From assembly GCA_036250195.1 (NCBI GenBank), contig JAVHZZ010000005.1, positions 69,065,505 through 69,129,504 on the forward strand: a stretch of 64,000 bases of DNA, written 5' to 3'. Position 1 is the stretch's first letter. The number at the start of each line of letters is the position of its first letter. This DNA comes from Mixophyes australis. Its lineage: Eukaryota > Chordata > Amphibia > Anura > Limnodynastidae. Positions 36,722 through 47,615 of this stretch are shown in pieces. A program made the translations under genes and the position numbers. The notes beneath the pieces were generated by a model. It saw only the letters and a list, made by a program, of their open reading frames with translations. It was not told the origin of the DNA and ran no database searches.

Positions 36722-36932
36722 GGGGCAGATTCAATTCCCCGTGTCGTTCTTTAGAATAACTTTACAATAGATGCACATTATTACCGTTATTACGGTAAAT
36801 TCAATGCTGATGTTTGCTCGCGGCTCACAGAGTGTTAAAATGACTGTAGTAACGGTAATAATGTGCAGCTATTCTAAAGCTATTCTAAAGAACAACGCAG
36901 GGAATTGAATCAATGTGCAAGTGAATCTGCCC
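36722..36932. mobile_element. foldback MITE, GGGGCAGATTCA family
   Basis: The left end GGGGCAGATTCAATTCCCCG(T/C)G is complementary to cgcagggaattgaatc, and gtgaatctgccc sits at the right end. Inner arms: ttctttagaataac and ttattaccgttatta with complements. The right end carries a partial duplication (gaatcaatgtgcaagtgaatc), and gctattctaaa is doubled at about 36868-36890. No certain TSD. Confidence 0.75.
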
Positions 36933-38861
36933 TTATGAATGTGCATGGTGAGAATACTTCCACATTCATCAATATTTACTCTCTGATTCTAGGTGCCAAA
37001 CAGACCATTAAGCTACATATTGGTGTCAGCAAGTGCTTCTAGGCCTACTTACTTCCATTAAAATCCTCCACTACACTTAAGGAGGTATACTCAATGCACA
37101 GAAAGAGGCTGATGTTATGCTAGAAACACAACACTAGAATCTGTATGAAAATAAGTGGTTAGCGCCATCATATTGCTAAAATATAATCTGCACTACAATT
37201 TTAATGATCACTGAAATTGTAGTTAAAACATTTCTTACAAGCCCACATCATATCAGTTTATTCAACTGTCAAATGTGTATCAGAAATCAGATAACTAAGC
37301 AATTATATTATTCAGACTAATTGGTGACATTTGTAACTTTGGATGTCAGTAAATAATGTACCTGTCACATTATCTATGAATCTGACAGCTGAGTTTATTT
37401 TTATAATGAGGAAATGCTGTCATAACAGAGTAACATCATTCTTTACAAATAGCTCTATTTATTTTCATCTGACTAGTGGCATTAAAGTGACCTCAAACAT
37501 TTTTTGTTAATAAAAATCAGAAATCATCCTTGATGTTAAGATAATAAAAATCTGGTTACATTGGAAGGTAAGGCTTCTTTTATCAGAGATGCAATTTATT
37601 TGGCAATAGGCAGGTGATGCCATTCTTGATATTGAGGCGGCTTAAATATTAATGGAAATCTTATAGTAATATGTTATTTATTTCTTATTCCTGGGTATAT
37701 TTTATACATCAATTTTGGTAGCATTGTGGCTGCATAACTGAACGAGGGACAGTTGACAGTGACTGGGGTGTTAGAGGCTGGGGCTGAAAGTAATTGATTT
37801 TTATTTTATCTGTTTATATCATTTTGCAGCTGTCAAAGGACACTCTCACTATATAAAGTTTTCTGTTTCTATACATGACACCGCTTGTTTCATTTTAGTG
37901 TCAAATGCAGCATAACACTTAATATAATTCTGTAACCACCAATTATGCTACCGTAGATATATTAGGAGTCAAAGGAAAATGAGTATTCCAATTTCATTAT
38001 TTTCATTAGCAAAAAAATTATGGAAAAATAGTTATCTATGGGAAAAAAATAAGAGTCATCTATGGGCCATAATTACTTTGTTTGAAAGGATAGACTATGG
38101 GAAAAATGTGTGAATGGCTGGTGGGTGTTTCTGTAAAGCAGGCTGGCTATAAAAAATAAATAAAGGGAAGCTGTGACTAAATCTCTGAGCCTATTACTCT
38201 TCACTACTATTTTGTGTTTGTGCATGACAAGGGGAATTGGTGGACAAGCAGGGATTGTTTTAAAATATTGTCACCACCAATGTTGTGGGTAGAGGAAACT
38301 GATAATAGAGATACCACATATTCAGGGACATTTATGAAAAAATAAGGCAGTTTTGACCATTTCAATTTATAATGGAATAGGAAAATATGAAGGAATCCGA
38401 TTGGTTACTATGGGCAGCATCCCCCCTATACCAGTTGTTATAATATATTGTTATATAGCTAACTTTCTTTTGTTACATATATATGGTTATTTGCCTCTCT
38501 AACTACCTCCAGTTCTACAGGTACTTTGAAGAGTTAATTGAGGTGTAGCAGACAAAATCATTACATTATCAGTGGTTCGGATTTTAGGAACAATAAAATA
38601 TTGAATACGTCACGTTCTTGCTGTGTACACCAGGGTATTCCCATGTCTAGGCAATATTTCAAAGGCTACGACATGATAGAACATAAGGTTCTATAGGTAA
38701 ATTATATTATTTTTATCTCACAGAACAACCCATGTATCTTTTCATATTTATGAATGCATATATTCATATAAATATCTTCTCAATACTAAGCTAGATATAT
38801 ATAGAAAGAATCTATATCTATATTCACAACTTAATGTGACAGCATTATTTTATTTTTGTAG
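36933..38861. other. KCNH8 intron before the terminal exon
   Basis: AT-rich. Nothing recognised except a possible half of the CCAATCAG foldback MITE near 38390-38420. It ends in a T-rich tract and the ttttgtag acceptor. Confidence 0.5.
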
Positions 38862-39584
38862 GTTGGTACTTTAACCCAAGAAGTATCCCAGATGGGCAAG
38901 GATATGAAGATTGTCATGAATATTTTAGAAAACTTACTGGCAGCACAAAGACCAGTTGGCTATTATTCAACATATGGCACAGTCCTAGATGCAATGGGAA
39001 CTACGATAGGTTCTCCAATGGAGCAATTGCAAACTAGAATGACATGGACAACAAATCAACCTTACATGCAAAGACAAGGGGAGACTTTGGTTGGAACCCC
39101 AACACAACTGTGCCAAGGTACAGTTGTATCTGACCTGTGGAACATGGATCCTTCTAGTGTAGGCAGCAGTCCCCAAAGAAACGGATCAAATGTAGAAAAC
39201 TCATTAGAAGGTGAATATTATTATACTTCAGGCCTTGGATATTCTCCTTCACATTATCAAGTTATTCAGGCAGAGCATTTTCCATTTTTGAAGAGCACTT
39301 CACCTCATTCAGACACTACATTAACTCCTCTGCAGTCTATTTCTGCAACTCTTTCTCCATCTATGTGTTCATCTTCTGATACTTCCTTGCAGCTTGTGCT
39401 GCCCAGTAGATCTGAGGAAGGTTTCAGCCAAGGAGCAATTAGTTCACTAAGCCTTGAAAACCTACCAGGTTCTTGGGATATAGAAGGGACAACTGGAATG
39501 TCCGGACAGTCTACAGAAGATTTCCCCCATGACATTGTTAAAAGTACAATAGACTATAAAGATGACAAAGCCATAAATGTATAA
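38862..39584 (+). CDS. KCNH8: KCNH8 terminal coding exon and stop
   Basis: This last exon encodes 240 residues and a TAA stop. It starts after a pyrimidine-rich ttttgtag acceptor with VGTLTQEVSQMGKDM, so the Met at 38892 is internal and not a start. Residues 1-30 complete a heptad-like helix (LTQEV..MGKDM..VMNILENLL). The rest is Ser/Thr/Pro-rich and probably disordered, with islands familiar from KCNH8: DPSSVGSSPQR, GYSPSHYQV, SPHSDTTLTPLQSISATLSPS, LVLPSRSEEGFSQG, SLENLPGSW and the terminal DDKAINV. The frame is fully open and the reverse-strand frames overlapping it are shadows. This is the most secure gene call in the window. KCNH4 and KCNH3, the other Elk channels, have different tails as far as I recall. 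Confidence 0.96.
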   Translation, partial: VGTLTQEVSQMGKDMKIVMNILENLLAAQRPVGYYSTYGTVLDAMGTTIGSPMEQLQTRMTWTTNQPYMQRQGETLVGTPTQLCQGTVVSDLWNMDPSSVGSSPQRNGSNVENSLEGEYYYTSGLGYSPSHYQVIQAEHFPFLKSTSPHSDTTLTPLQSISATLSPSMCSSSDTSLQLVLPSRSEEGFSQGAISSLSLENLPGSWDIEGTTGMSGQSTEDFPHDIVKSTIDYKDDKAINV

Positions 39585-40490
39585 TGATAACTGATAAGAA
39601 ATATTCAGCAGAAGCAGTTGCATTGTCACTATCAATGCACGAGACTGCAAAGACACATTCAAATATGGTTTAAATGAAACTGTGATGGAAATTGTTGAAC
39701 CCAGAATTTAATACAAAAAAAAAAACACAGTACCTTACCATATTTATCTTGATGCGTGATGGGTGTGTTTTTGTTGCTTTTGTAAGCTATTGGTGTGTGA
39801 GCCAGACTTTTGCTACAGACTGAAAACCCTGAGGGCCAGAACAGCTGGAAGTCATATACAAAAGAACACATGACCACATATGTCGTAGGGATTTATTGTA
39901 TCACAAAGCAAACGCTCTTTCTTGAGTGCTTGACTGTCATTCGCGAACAATAGCACTGTCAATGCTTGCTTCAGGTAACTATGACTCCTGCTGTCTATTT
40001 GTCATTTCAGAGAAGACCTAAGGACAATTATCTCTGCATGTCATCTCCTAGACAATCAACCAAATAGAGTTGGTAGATGGTGGTTAGTTGTTGCACGTTA
40101 TTTGTCATTTTAATGAAACCTCTTAATTTATTTATCAGAAACAAATGCTATTTTTATATTCTTGGTATGAAATATGTATTTAAACTATTTAAAATATTTA
40201 TAACTAAATGTCTTTTTTTGGTAAGAGCTTGCGGTTTTCCAGCAAAATGCACAATTCTTATGCATATTGAATTAAACAATTTATTATTCAGAAAAATGTG
40301 TACATAGTTAATATAATATTTAATTTTGCATGTAAGGTGGATGAATGTATACAACTGATATATTAAAGTGTATGTCAAATGTCAAAAGAATTGAGACGCA
40401 GAATTACAACATAGTAGTAAAAAAATCTGTTTCATACATTCATATAATATGTTCTGTTTTCACCAAATTGAGTGAAGTGAAAACTTTATA

Positions 40491-40600
40491 GAGGACAGAA
40501 GGAGAGGGAGGGTGGGGAAAGGGAGACCGAGAGAAAGAAAGAAGGAGAGCAAGAGAAAAAGAGAGAAAGACAAAGAAAGAGAGATAGAGAAAAAAATATA
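40491..40600. repeat. purine-rich (GA/GAAA) low-complexity tract
   Basis: About 110 bp of almost pure G/A on the + strand (gagagaaagaaagaaggagagc and variants) within the presumed 3' UTR. Confidence 0.9.
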
Positions 40601-40851
40601 CAGTATTTGAACTATATTAAAAAAGGGGGAAAAATCTTACTCATTCCAAAAAATTTTAAAAATATTTGTTACTTTAATAATATCAGTATTTTAAGTTAAA
40701 CATTTTCTTATTAGTATAGTTGATATTTTCTTTATATTTCAGTAATTTCTGTTTTAGGTTATTTATGTAGCTTTTAGAAGGTCATTGTCACCAGGCTGTG
40801 TAGAGTGTCATCTATTATATTTTTGTTAAATATTAAAAATACAAAAATTTA

Positions 40852-40857
40852 AATAAA
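40852..40857 (+). terminator. KCNH8: candidate proximal poly(A) signal
   Basis: A canonical AATAAA lies about 1.27 kb after the KCNH8 stop codon and is followed within 50 bases by a T/G-rich stretch (gttaagtttaatgtctgg). It is a plausible cleavage signal, but such hexamers are common in AT-rich DNA. Confidence 0.4.
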
Positions 40858-42077
40858 TATTACTTTAACCAAAGACATGTTAAGTTTAATGTCTGGATTT
40901 TGTGAACTAATTTATCATAACTTAACTCTCTCAATAATTTCAAGGCCACTGTAGAAAATAGGGAAAAGTGAGCACTTAGTCAACATATCTGCTATTACCA
41001 ATATTTTTTTTACATGCATTTACTATATGTCTTTTTAAATGTAGCTTGCTGGTCAATTGCTAGCTTTCTATGATTGTAAATTGTATACACTCACTTCTGC
41101 AGGAAAGAAAAAACTTGAGTCTGTGGTAGCACTCATTGAGTGTTTGTAAAACTTATCACTTAACCCCACAAAAATTAAAATGTTCAGATATGAAGCACAG
41201 GTAAAGGTACCTTTACAAAGGTAAATATTATTGTTAATGCAAGATTCCAGGAGCTTGTTAAAATTTATTACCTCCATGTCCCATTAGAGACAGTTAATGC
41301 TCCTATCACACCTTTAGGACAGTGACCTAATGTGATCTAACACAAACGATATTGGTGTTTATTAAGCTTCTGTGGCAATACTGACCGTGCTCCATGCAAT
41401 GGATTTCTGCAGAGCAAGACTGCAAGACAGTTAGTCACTCTGTGCACTCTGTTAGAAAAACACGTCCCTCCTAACATAGCAACCTGCTATAGAATCAGAA
41501 TACGGCGAACATATTCAGTTAAGGTATTTCATTACAGTACAGCCTTTGATATAGCATATTGAGGTCAGGTAGTGGCTTTACTAGGTCTTTAAAAAAAAAA
41601 GACTGGTCTATTGAGGAAATTACCCTGGTAGAGGTGATGACATTTGTGTGTTTTAGGGCAGTGAGTAGACAATAGTTCAAGCACTGTGTAGGGAGGGAAC
41701 AAACTTGTGTGATTTCATTTACATGGGCACACAAAAGTGTCTAAACTATTATATAAGATTGAATTGCCTTTTACTAAAAACCAGGTAATAAAACATGGTA
41801 ATAAATTAACTTTAATTAAAAAATCAGTTCCAAATTAGCACAGAAAATACAGGTTGTAATTTGTATACCAATTAATAATATGTTGTCTCATCAATTTTGT
41901 ACATGAATGCTGTCTAGCAAGGAGCGGTGTGAAATAAGTGAATGACAGAGAATCTAATAATGTAAAAGTCATTGTTACTTTAAGGCTATTAGCAGATATT
42001 ATATATATATATATATGTATGTAATTACAATGTGATTTTATACACATAGGTTTTTGGCAGGAAATATAATACATACA

Positions 42078-42446
42078 GGACCTTATGTAGAGTTGGACGC
42101 AATATCCGTCTAAAATGCAGGTGTAACTTGTGTCAAAAAAAGACACATTCAATATAATATACTGAGTTGGAAACATCTCAGCTGATTGTATCTTTCACCG
42201 GAGGTAGAGAAGCTGCAAAAGACACGTTACCTACAGGTATATCTGCGTCTGCACCCAGTCTACATTGGTCACATTTACTTGAACATGCCCTTACTATACT
42301 TGCACACCTGTTGCCTTCCCGATATGCCTCTATACGTTTAAAGAGTCGTATACGCAACAAATCATCTTTTTTGTGCAGATCCACAGTATTGAAACCTGGA
42401 TTTTACGCTAAGTAACTGGACTTGCATCCAACTCTACATGAGGCCC
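42078..42446. mobile_element. MITE, GGACCTxATGTAG family (short copy)
   Basis: Termini GGACCTTATGTAGAGTTGGACGCAA and TTGCATCCAACTCTACATGAGGCCC are good inverted repeats. Interior atctgcgtctgcacccagtctacattgg matches the copy at 3215-3913. About 369 bp with no clear TSD. It lies in the presumed long 3' UTR of KCNH8. Confidence 0.8.
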
Positions 42447-43155
42447 GCAATGTGAAAAAGCAACATATAGGCCACTTTTGTTAAATCATTGTTATGTCAC
42501 AAAAAGGATTATATTAATTCACATTAATTTGCTTGATTTGAAAAAGGCAATATCCATGATTTAAATACAGTAAATGTTTTCCAATTTTATTTTTATAAAT
42601 ATTTACTCTATATGTCCAGAATGCACAAGTTTTGTAACTATATTGTTTTTATCATATTTTGCTGCCTTAAGGGTAAGTAGCACATTGCAATAATATATGC
42701 TGTAGGCATTGCCCTTACTGCAGAGTACTATGATGACTTCTGTCAATCAAGAGGAAACTGATATTCCTTATTTAACGTGAGATCTATTTGTTCACTCTAT
42801 ATGAACAGGTAATGTTTACATACATTGAAAAAAAAAAATTGTCTTCCTGTACATATTATGTACACGCTTTATGTATTTACTATGTTCCCTTTACCAAAAA
42901 TGCAGGTTGTTCAAATAATATAAAAACAAGAATTGTAAAACATACTGCATTTATGGAATAACTAAATGGCATATATTGAGCTACATGACAGACACTAATG
43001 TTAACTACTTATTCATGGAATGTGACCGCTGTTGGAATATCCAGGACACTTGTCCATACTCAAAACGTCACCCTGACAAAATTGCTGTTTAAAACTAGAA
43101 AAATAAAAGCTAAAGGATGCATACAGTTTATAGCACCCTGTTGAACAGTTAATCA

Positions 43156-43160
<5 letters not shown>

Positions 43161-43192
<32 letters not shown>
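43161..43192. repeat. (AT)n microsatellite
   Basis: About 16 uninterrupted AT units followed by acatatat, just upstream of the distal poly(A) signal cluster. Confidence 0.95.
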
Positions 43193-43199
<7 letters not shown>

Positions 43200-43238
43200 T
43201 AAAGATAATGCAAACATATTTCTTGTGAATGTTCAGAG

Positions 43239-43287
43239 AATAAACCTATATAAGTTGTGCATGATGTATTTTATTGAATAAAATAAA
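43239..43287 (+). terminator. KCNH8: candidate distal poly(A) signal cluster
   Basis: Three AATAAA hexamers occur at 43239, 43277 and 43282, followed by a T- and GT-rich downstream element (ttcttttatgatatttgttt). The clustering plus the U/GU-rich tail make this the better-looking signal, though it lies 3.65 kb after the stop and beyond a MITE. Confidence 0.4.
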
Positions 43288-43300
43288 AGTTCTTTTATGA

Positions 43301-44234
43301 TATTTGTTTTTGTCTTTTCAAATTATAAAGAAAATAAGTATGGATATATCTGAACCTTTCAAATGGAAAAAAGTTATTTTCTTAAGGCTATGAATTTATC
43401 CCAAGTCATATAACTACTTCCTGGTACATAGTATAAGGGACCAGATTTGTGCTGAGAATAATGTACAATATTTTATAGATCATTAATAGGTGTGAACATG
43501 CACAAGCAACAGAGAGTATAGCAGAACACTCTTAAACATGCTAAAACAAAATTATATTCAAGTAAGCAAAATTATATCAATTATAAAACAAGTATACAAA
43601 TTGAAGCATATTTTGTTTAAAAAAGTTCAGAAAAAGCACTTAATACATATTTAAACAATAGTTTCCCAATTTTTTTCTTTATATTTCTGCATATTTTTTT
43701 TTAGAAACTGTAAATTAATCTTAATCTTGATGTGTGACGAAAACTTAATCTCAGAAAATACTTTATTTTTAAATTTTACAGATATAGAAAGTTGATTATG
43801 GTTTAAATCGAGTCTTACTAACTTTTCTTATTACACTAGCCTTAGAGATAAAAAAAAAATATATTTCTGCTTGCTTGTAAAACAGCTCAGAGAAAGGTAT
43901 CCAAATAATTTTTCATGTCTGGTTAGGGCAAATTTTAGTTTTGCTATGTTTTGTGAAAACATGGGTAATGATATACTTTAACTTCAGACTTTCTGTCCTT
44001 TATAAAAATATATGTACAATTCTAATATAAAAACACAAAATACTATAGAAAATATGACTTTTATTAAAATGTTAAAGTCACAGATGAACTTTTTGTACAG
44101 TAATCCTCCTTAGTGTTTACCCAGACCAAACACGTAACCAGTCCAGGGCACCTAGGCAGAACTGGACAAGTTGGTGGCACTGTCTACTTTTTTGGATATA
44201 AACCATTCCCTAGAATCACTATCAGATATCACCA
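43301..44234. other. intergenic sequence downstream of KCNH8
   Basis: AT-rich; nothing recognised. Confidence 0.45.
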
Positions 44235-44800
44235 ACTCTTTCTTTTTAAAAAGTTTTTATTTATTTTTCAAAAGTAGTATAAACAGTGAAAGACACCAAG
44301 AGAGGGTAAAGAAAAAAAGAGAAATGGTATATTTTCATCTTAGCAATATACAATTCAGAAGAAGTGTAAAAAGTCCAAAATCAAATATAAGGAGTGGGAG
44401 GGGGAAGGGGGCATATAGTAAAGACAAGAAGGGAAGGGGGAAGGGAAGAGGTCACTGCCTTAAAAGACGTAAAGAACAAAAGAGTGGAGATGATATGTTA
44501 ATCCCTTAAACGAGGGGCGACCTTTAATACTCAGTCCAGGAGCTCCAGATCCAAGAAAATTTATTAGGAAGTATGACGAAGGATACTAGAAATAAATTTG
44601 ATGTGGTAGACCTGTCAGATCAGATTAATGATGGATGGCATGAAGGGTGGTTCTGGATTCTTCCAGAAGAGGGCAATCTGGCAACTTGTGGCACTGAGTA
44701 TATGTGCGATCAGTTTCTGTGTGTGTTTTGGGATATCTCGAATATGGCTGGGCAGTATAATAAGATAAAAAATTGGGGATTGCAACATTGGTAAAATTCA
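44235..44800 (-). mobile_element. probable LINE 3' end, minus strand
   Basis: Read on the minus strand it ends in aaaaataaataaaaacttttt, a poly(A)-like tail. The adjoining 500 bp is compositionally like the Tx1/L1-like fragments upstream. No protein block is recognisable, so the class is inferred from position and tail. Confidence 0.4.
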
Positions 44801-44960
44801 GGGGCAGGCTGGGGGCAGAGGGGAATATGCCCCTCAGGCTGGATAGTTAAAATAAATTTTGAGCTGCCTGGTGGTCCAGTGGGAATGTGGTGCAGGTTGT
44901 CTATGCAGTCCATGCATAGGCAGTCGCATTGAATGCTACTTGATACGGCCGGGTCGTCTA
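44801..44960. mobile_element. hAT-like fragment (CAGGGGCAGGCTGG end)
   Basis: Starts caggggcaggctgggggcag and shares this end with the piece at 22425. Continues through cccctcaggctgg and ggtggtccagtggg. Second terminus uncertain. Confidence 0.45.
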
Positions 44961-45842
44961 TTGATAAAATATTGTACTACAGCTTGTAGTATGAATTTAG
45001 TAATGAATTTTTAAGTTTAAATGTACAAGCAATTCAAACAGAACCAACAGACATACATAAGAACATAAGAAGTAAGAGGTGAGGGAAAACTTAATGGGGG
45101 AGTGAAAACCATATATCTAATGAAATACATGCAACAAAAAATATTTAAAGAACAAAATATACTTTCAATATAGCACTAAGAAAAGGAGCTATGAAGGTAC
45201 TAATTGCTCAGAATAATATGTACTCCAATCTAACAACTTAGAAAACTGAGATAAAGCAGACACCGAAAAGGGTAAGCCACTCGTCTCCATGACATAATTC
45301 TGTTGAATTTTAGCCACAATGACTGAAATGGACAGGTGGAGAAGCCGATTTTCATAATTGGGCAACAGAAGCCCTAGTCGCTAGAAGAATAGGATCTACC
45401 ACATACTGCTTACAAAGTGGAAGGTATGGGAGCTTTAAATGAAGCAGGGCTAATTCTGGAGAAGAAATTAGTTAAACAGACACCACCACATTTATCAGGC
45501 CGAAAATTTCACCCTATAAGGTCTGCAATTTCGGGCAAGACCAAAAAATATGTAGTAGGCCCCCAACTCTGCCACAGTGCCTCCTACAGAACTTAGCATG
45601 ATTCTATGAAGCCTCTCAGGAGTCAAATAAATTTGGTGGATTAACTTCAAGAGCATTTCTGAATGGTTAATACATTTCAACATTTTAAACACATTCAAGG
45701 AAATATATTCCGAATCATGATCTGAAATGGTCATTTGTAAATCAACTTCCCATTGGGATTGAACAGCAAGCTAACAGTCATCAATAGCGGACAGTACAAG
45801 TGTATACCTAGTCTGACTAGATGAGGACAATCGCAATGTTAT
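44961..45842 (-). mobile_element. Tx1/L1-like LINE, C-terminal zinc-knuckle block and 3' end (fragment B, distal part)
   Basis: The minus strand reads LIHQIYLTPERLHRIM and then, after a frame change, RHCGRVGGLLHIFWSCPKLQ near 45600-45520. This is the ...YLTPxRLxK...CWRCxxxGTLLHIWWxCPK block at the end of L1/Tx1-type ORF2. It is the continuation of the fragment at 47047-48360, interrupted by the LTR-like insertion. Confidence 0.75.
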
Positions 45843-47046
45843 TGTAACGCTCTGGTCCCGCAAACAGGTACCTGTCTCGTTACCTGCATCTCATTGATCT
45901 TGAAACTGCCATGTTTCAGCGTCAGACACTATTCATTCATTCAGCTATTATCAGATCTGCGCAGGTGCAAGTCTATTGCACTTCAGGGCCTCCTCCCTCT
46001 TTTAATTGGCTAAGCATTATTGGAGCACTATTTAAACCTCCTGGATTCACCTTTCTGATGCCTGTTCTTCAAGCTCACTTCCTGCAGCCTGTGGTTCTGG
46101 TTCCTGTTCTCCTTGTGGTTTGCATGTATTCCAGCCTGCTCTCAGTTCGTGGCCTGTGTTGAACTATCGCTGCTCCAGTACCTCTCTTACCATCTCCCAT
46201 GTACTTCATCGTGACAGCTCTGGTTCTCATATCGCTACCACTCAGAGCCGCTATTACACCTGTGACTCATCAGCTGTTACTTTGAGTTACCTCTGCTACT
46301 CCAGTCTACTCACAGTCTGTGGCCGTGTTGAACTATCGCTACTCCAGTACCTCTATTACCATCTCCAGAGTACTTCATCATGACAGCCTGGGTTCTCTCA
46401 CTGCTGCCTCTCTGAGCCGATACTACGTCTGTAACTACCAGCTGTTGCCCCAAATTACCTCCGCTACCCCAGTCTGCTCTCAGCATGTGGCCGTGTTGAA
46501 CTATCGCTGCTCCAGTACTTCTATTACCATCTCCAGAGTACCTCATCGTGACAGCCTCTGTTCTCTCACTGCTGCCTCCCAGAGCCGCTACTATGTCTGT
46601 GACTCATCAGCTGTTGTCCTGAGATACCTCCGCTTTTTCATTGTGCTCTCAGCTTATGCCCAGTGTTGAACTACCGCTGTTCCAGTACCTCTACTATCTA
46701 CTCCATTGTGACAGCTCCTGTTCTCTCATTGTTACTATTCAGAGCACCTATTCTTTTAGTGACTCATTCGCTGCTGACCATCAGCATATATTATTGTTGT
46801 TCCTGTATCTATACCACTTACCTGTGGGTTCCATCGTTTCTTCCTGCTTCACCTGGCTCCTCCACATCGTTCTGCTGTTCACTCACTCGCGGGACCGCGA
46901 CCTGCAGGTTTGGTGCCGCTAAGACCATACCTCCTTGCGGGGGTTCCTGGTGAAAACAACCTGCCTTTTAGACTCTGTGCCCGTGGGTGGGCCTAGCCAT
47001 GTTCAGCAAAGCCTAGTGATCTATTTCCAGTAAGCCAACCGTGACA
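45843..47046 (+). mobile_element. solo-LTR-like insertion, 5-bp TSD
   Basis: About 1.2 kb starting TGTAACGCTCTGG and ending CCGTGACA, the TG...CA ends of an LTR. The flanks are GTTAT at 45838-45842 and GTTAC at 47047-47051, a 5-bp duplication with one mismatch. It interrupts a minus-strand LINE whose protein blocks resume on both sides, so it is a genuine later insertion. A TATA-like ctatttaaacc at about 46026 supports + orientation. There are no gag or pol sequences. It contains a four-unit tandem repeat. The superfamily (Ty3/gypsy-like) is a guess. Confidence 0.72.
46135..46810 (+). repeat. four tandem units of about 169 bp within the LTR-like element
   Basis: The anchor gttgaacta(t/c)cgctg(c/t)tccagta occurs at 46158, 46327, 46495 and 46665, spacing 169, 168 and 170 bp. 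Each unit continues with accatctcc(a/c), catcgtgacagc and ttctc(a/t)..gctgc(c), then gagc(c)gc/ctatta..tgtgactcatcagctgtt. The fourth unit is decayed. Forward open frames through it are consequences of the repeat. Confidence 0.9.
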
Positions 47047-47615
47047 GTTACGTAAGGAAGGGGAGAAACTAGGGAAGTAAGGAAGTTGGGTTGAGAATGC
47101 AGTCAATGGCGGATTTGAATATATTTATAGAAATCTCTAGCAGGTATCATGACGTCATCCTGAAGATAAGAGAAAGGGAGTTTAACAATAACTGTGCACG
47201 CCATGCTAGCAGATTCAAATTCGGGATCAATTTAGATTAACCTCTAACAGACAGATTAGTTTATGGAAGCATAAATTAAGGGGTAAATGGATCAGTTTAT
47301 CCCATACCCTGAGTGAGTCACGAATGCTTTTCAGAAAAAGAGTCGAACCGTGTCTGGACTTACTATCTAATGACAACAAGTCTGCCAGAGGGAACGGATG
47401 AGGGGAATACTGTTCAATGGAGACCCAGGGCTTAACAGGGCATGAAGCTAACCAATCAATGAGATGATCCAATAAACAGGCCATCTGATAGAATTCCAAG
47501 TTGGGAGTCCCCCTTTCAATTTGGACCTTGTCATTTTAATCTTTGTTACTTTAGGGTGTTTCCCCCTCCAGATAAAAACACTTTATGGGATACCGCACTA
47601 TGTACTTAACTCATA
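47047..47615 (-). mobile_element. Tx1/L1-like LINE fragment B, C-terminal region
   Basis: The minus strand from 47499 to 47227 encodes MEFYQMACLLDHLIDWLAS...KPWVSIEQ, SLDSKSRHGSTLFLKSIRDSL and RVWDKLIHLPLNLCFHK. These are typical of the region after the RT domain in Tx1/L1-like ORF2. It continues decayed to the LTR-like insertion. Confidence 0.8.

Larger units (their letters stand above)
21431..39584 (+). other. KCNH8: KCNH8 gene, 3' portion (four terminal coding exons)
   Basis: This is the gene span for the C-terminal cytoplasmic part of KCNH8 (Elk1/Kv12.1), a plasma-membrane voltage-gated K+ channel of the EAG superfamily. Four exons of 341, 107, 80 and 723 nt (stop included) total 1251 nt, exactly 417 codons, so the spliced frame is continuous. 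Junction phases are 2, 1 and 0. Each visible acceptor ends in AG and each donor starts with GT. The 416 residues would be roughly the last 38% of a channel that is about 1100 residues long in mammals. Landmarks are LSPR-(R/I)VDGIED, AEETKQQI, a heptad-like VGTLTQEVSQMGKDM segment, DPSSVGSSPQR, SPHSDTTLTPLQSISATLS, VLPSRSEEG, SLENLPGSW and terminal KAINV. These match my memory of vertebrate KCNH8; no alignment was run. Exons for the PAS, transmembrane and cNBD parts are not in the window. Confidence 0.93.
39585..43300 (+). other. KCNH8: KCNH8 3' UTR and downstream flank
   Basis: Non-coding sequence follows the KCNH8 stop. It is AT-rich and has a purine-rich GA tract at about 40491-40590, a short AT repeat near 42000-42016, a MITE at 42078-42446 and an (AT)n run at 43161-43192. 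No open frame of interest is present. Two poly(A) positions are candidates (about 40852, and 43239 or 43277-43287), so the UTR could be about 1.3 or 3.7 kb long. The distal option would include the MITE in the transcript. Confidence 0.5.

Noticed and set aside
46120..46953. Overlapping Ser/Tyr-rich forward open frames as genes
   Set aside because: They run through the 169-bp tandem units of an LTR-like insertion in more than one frame.
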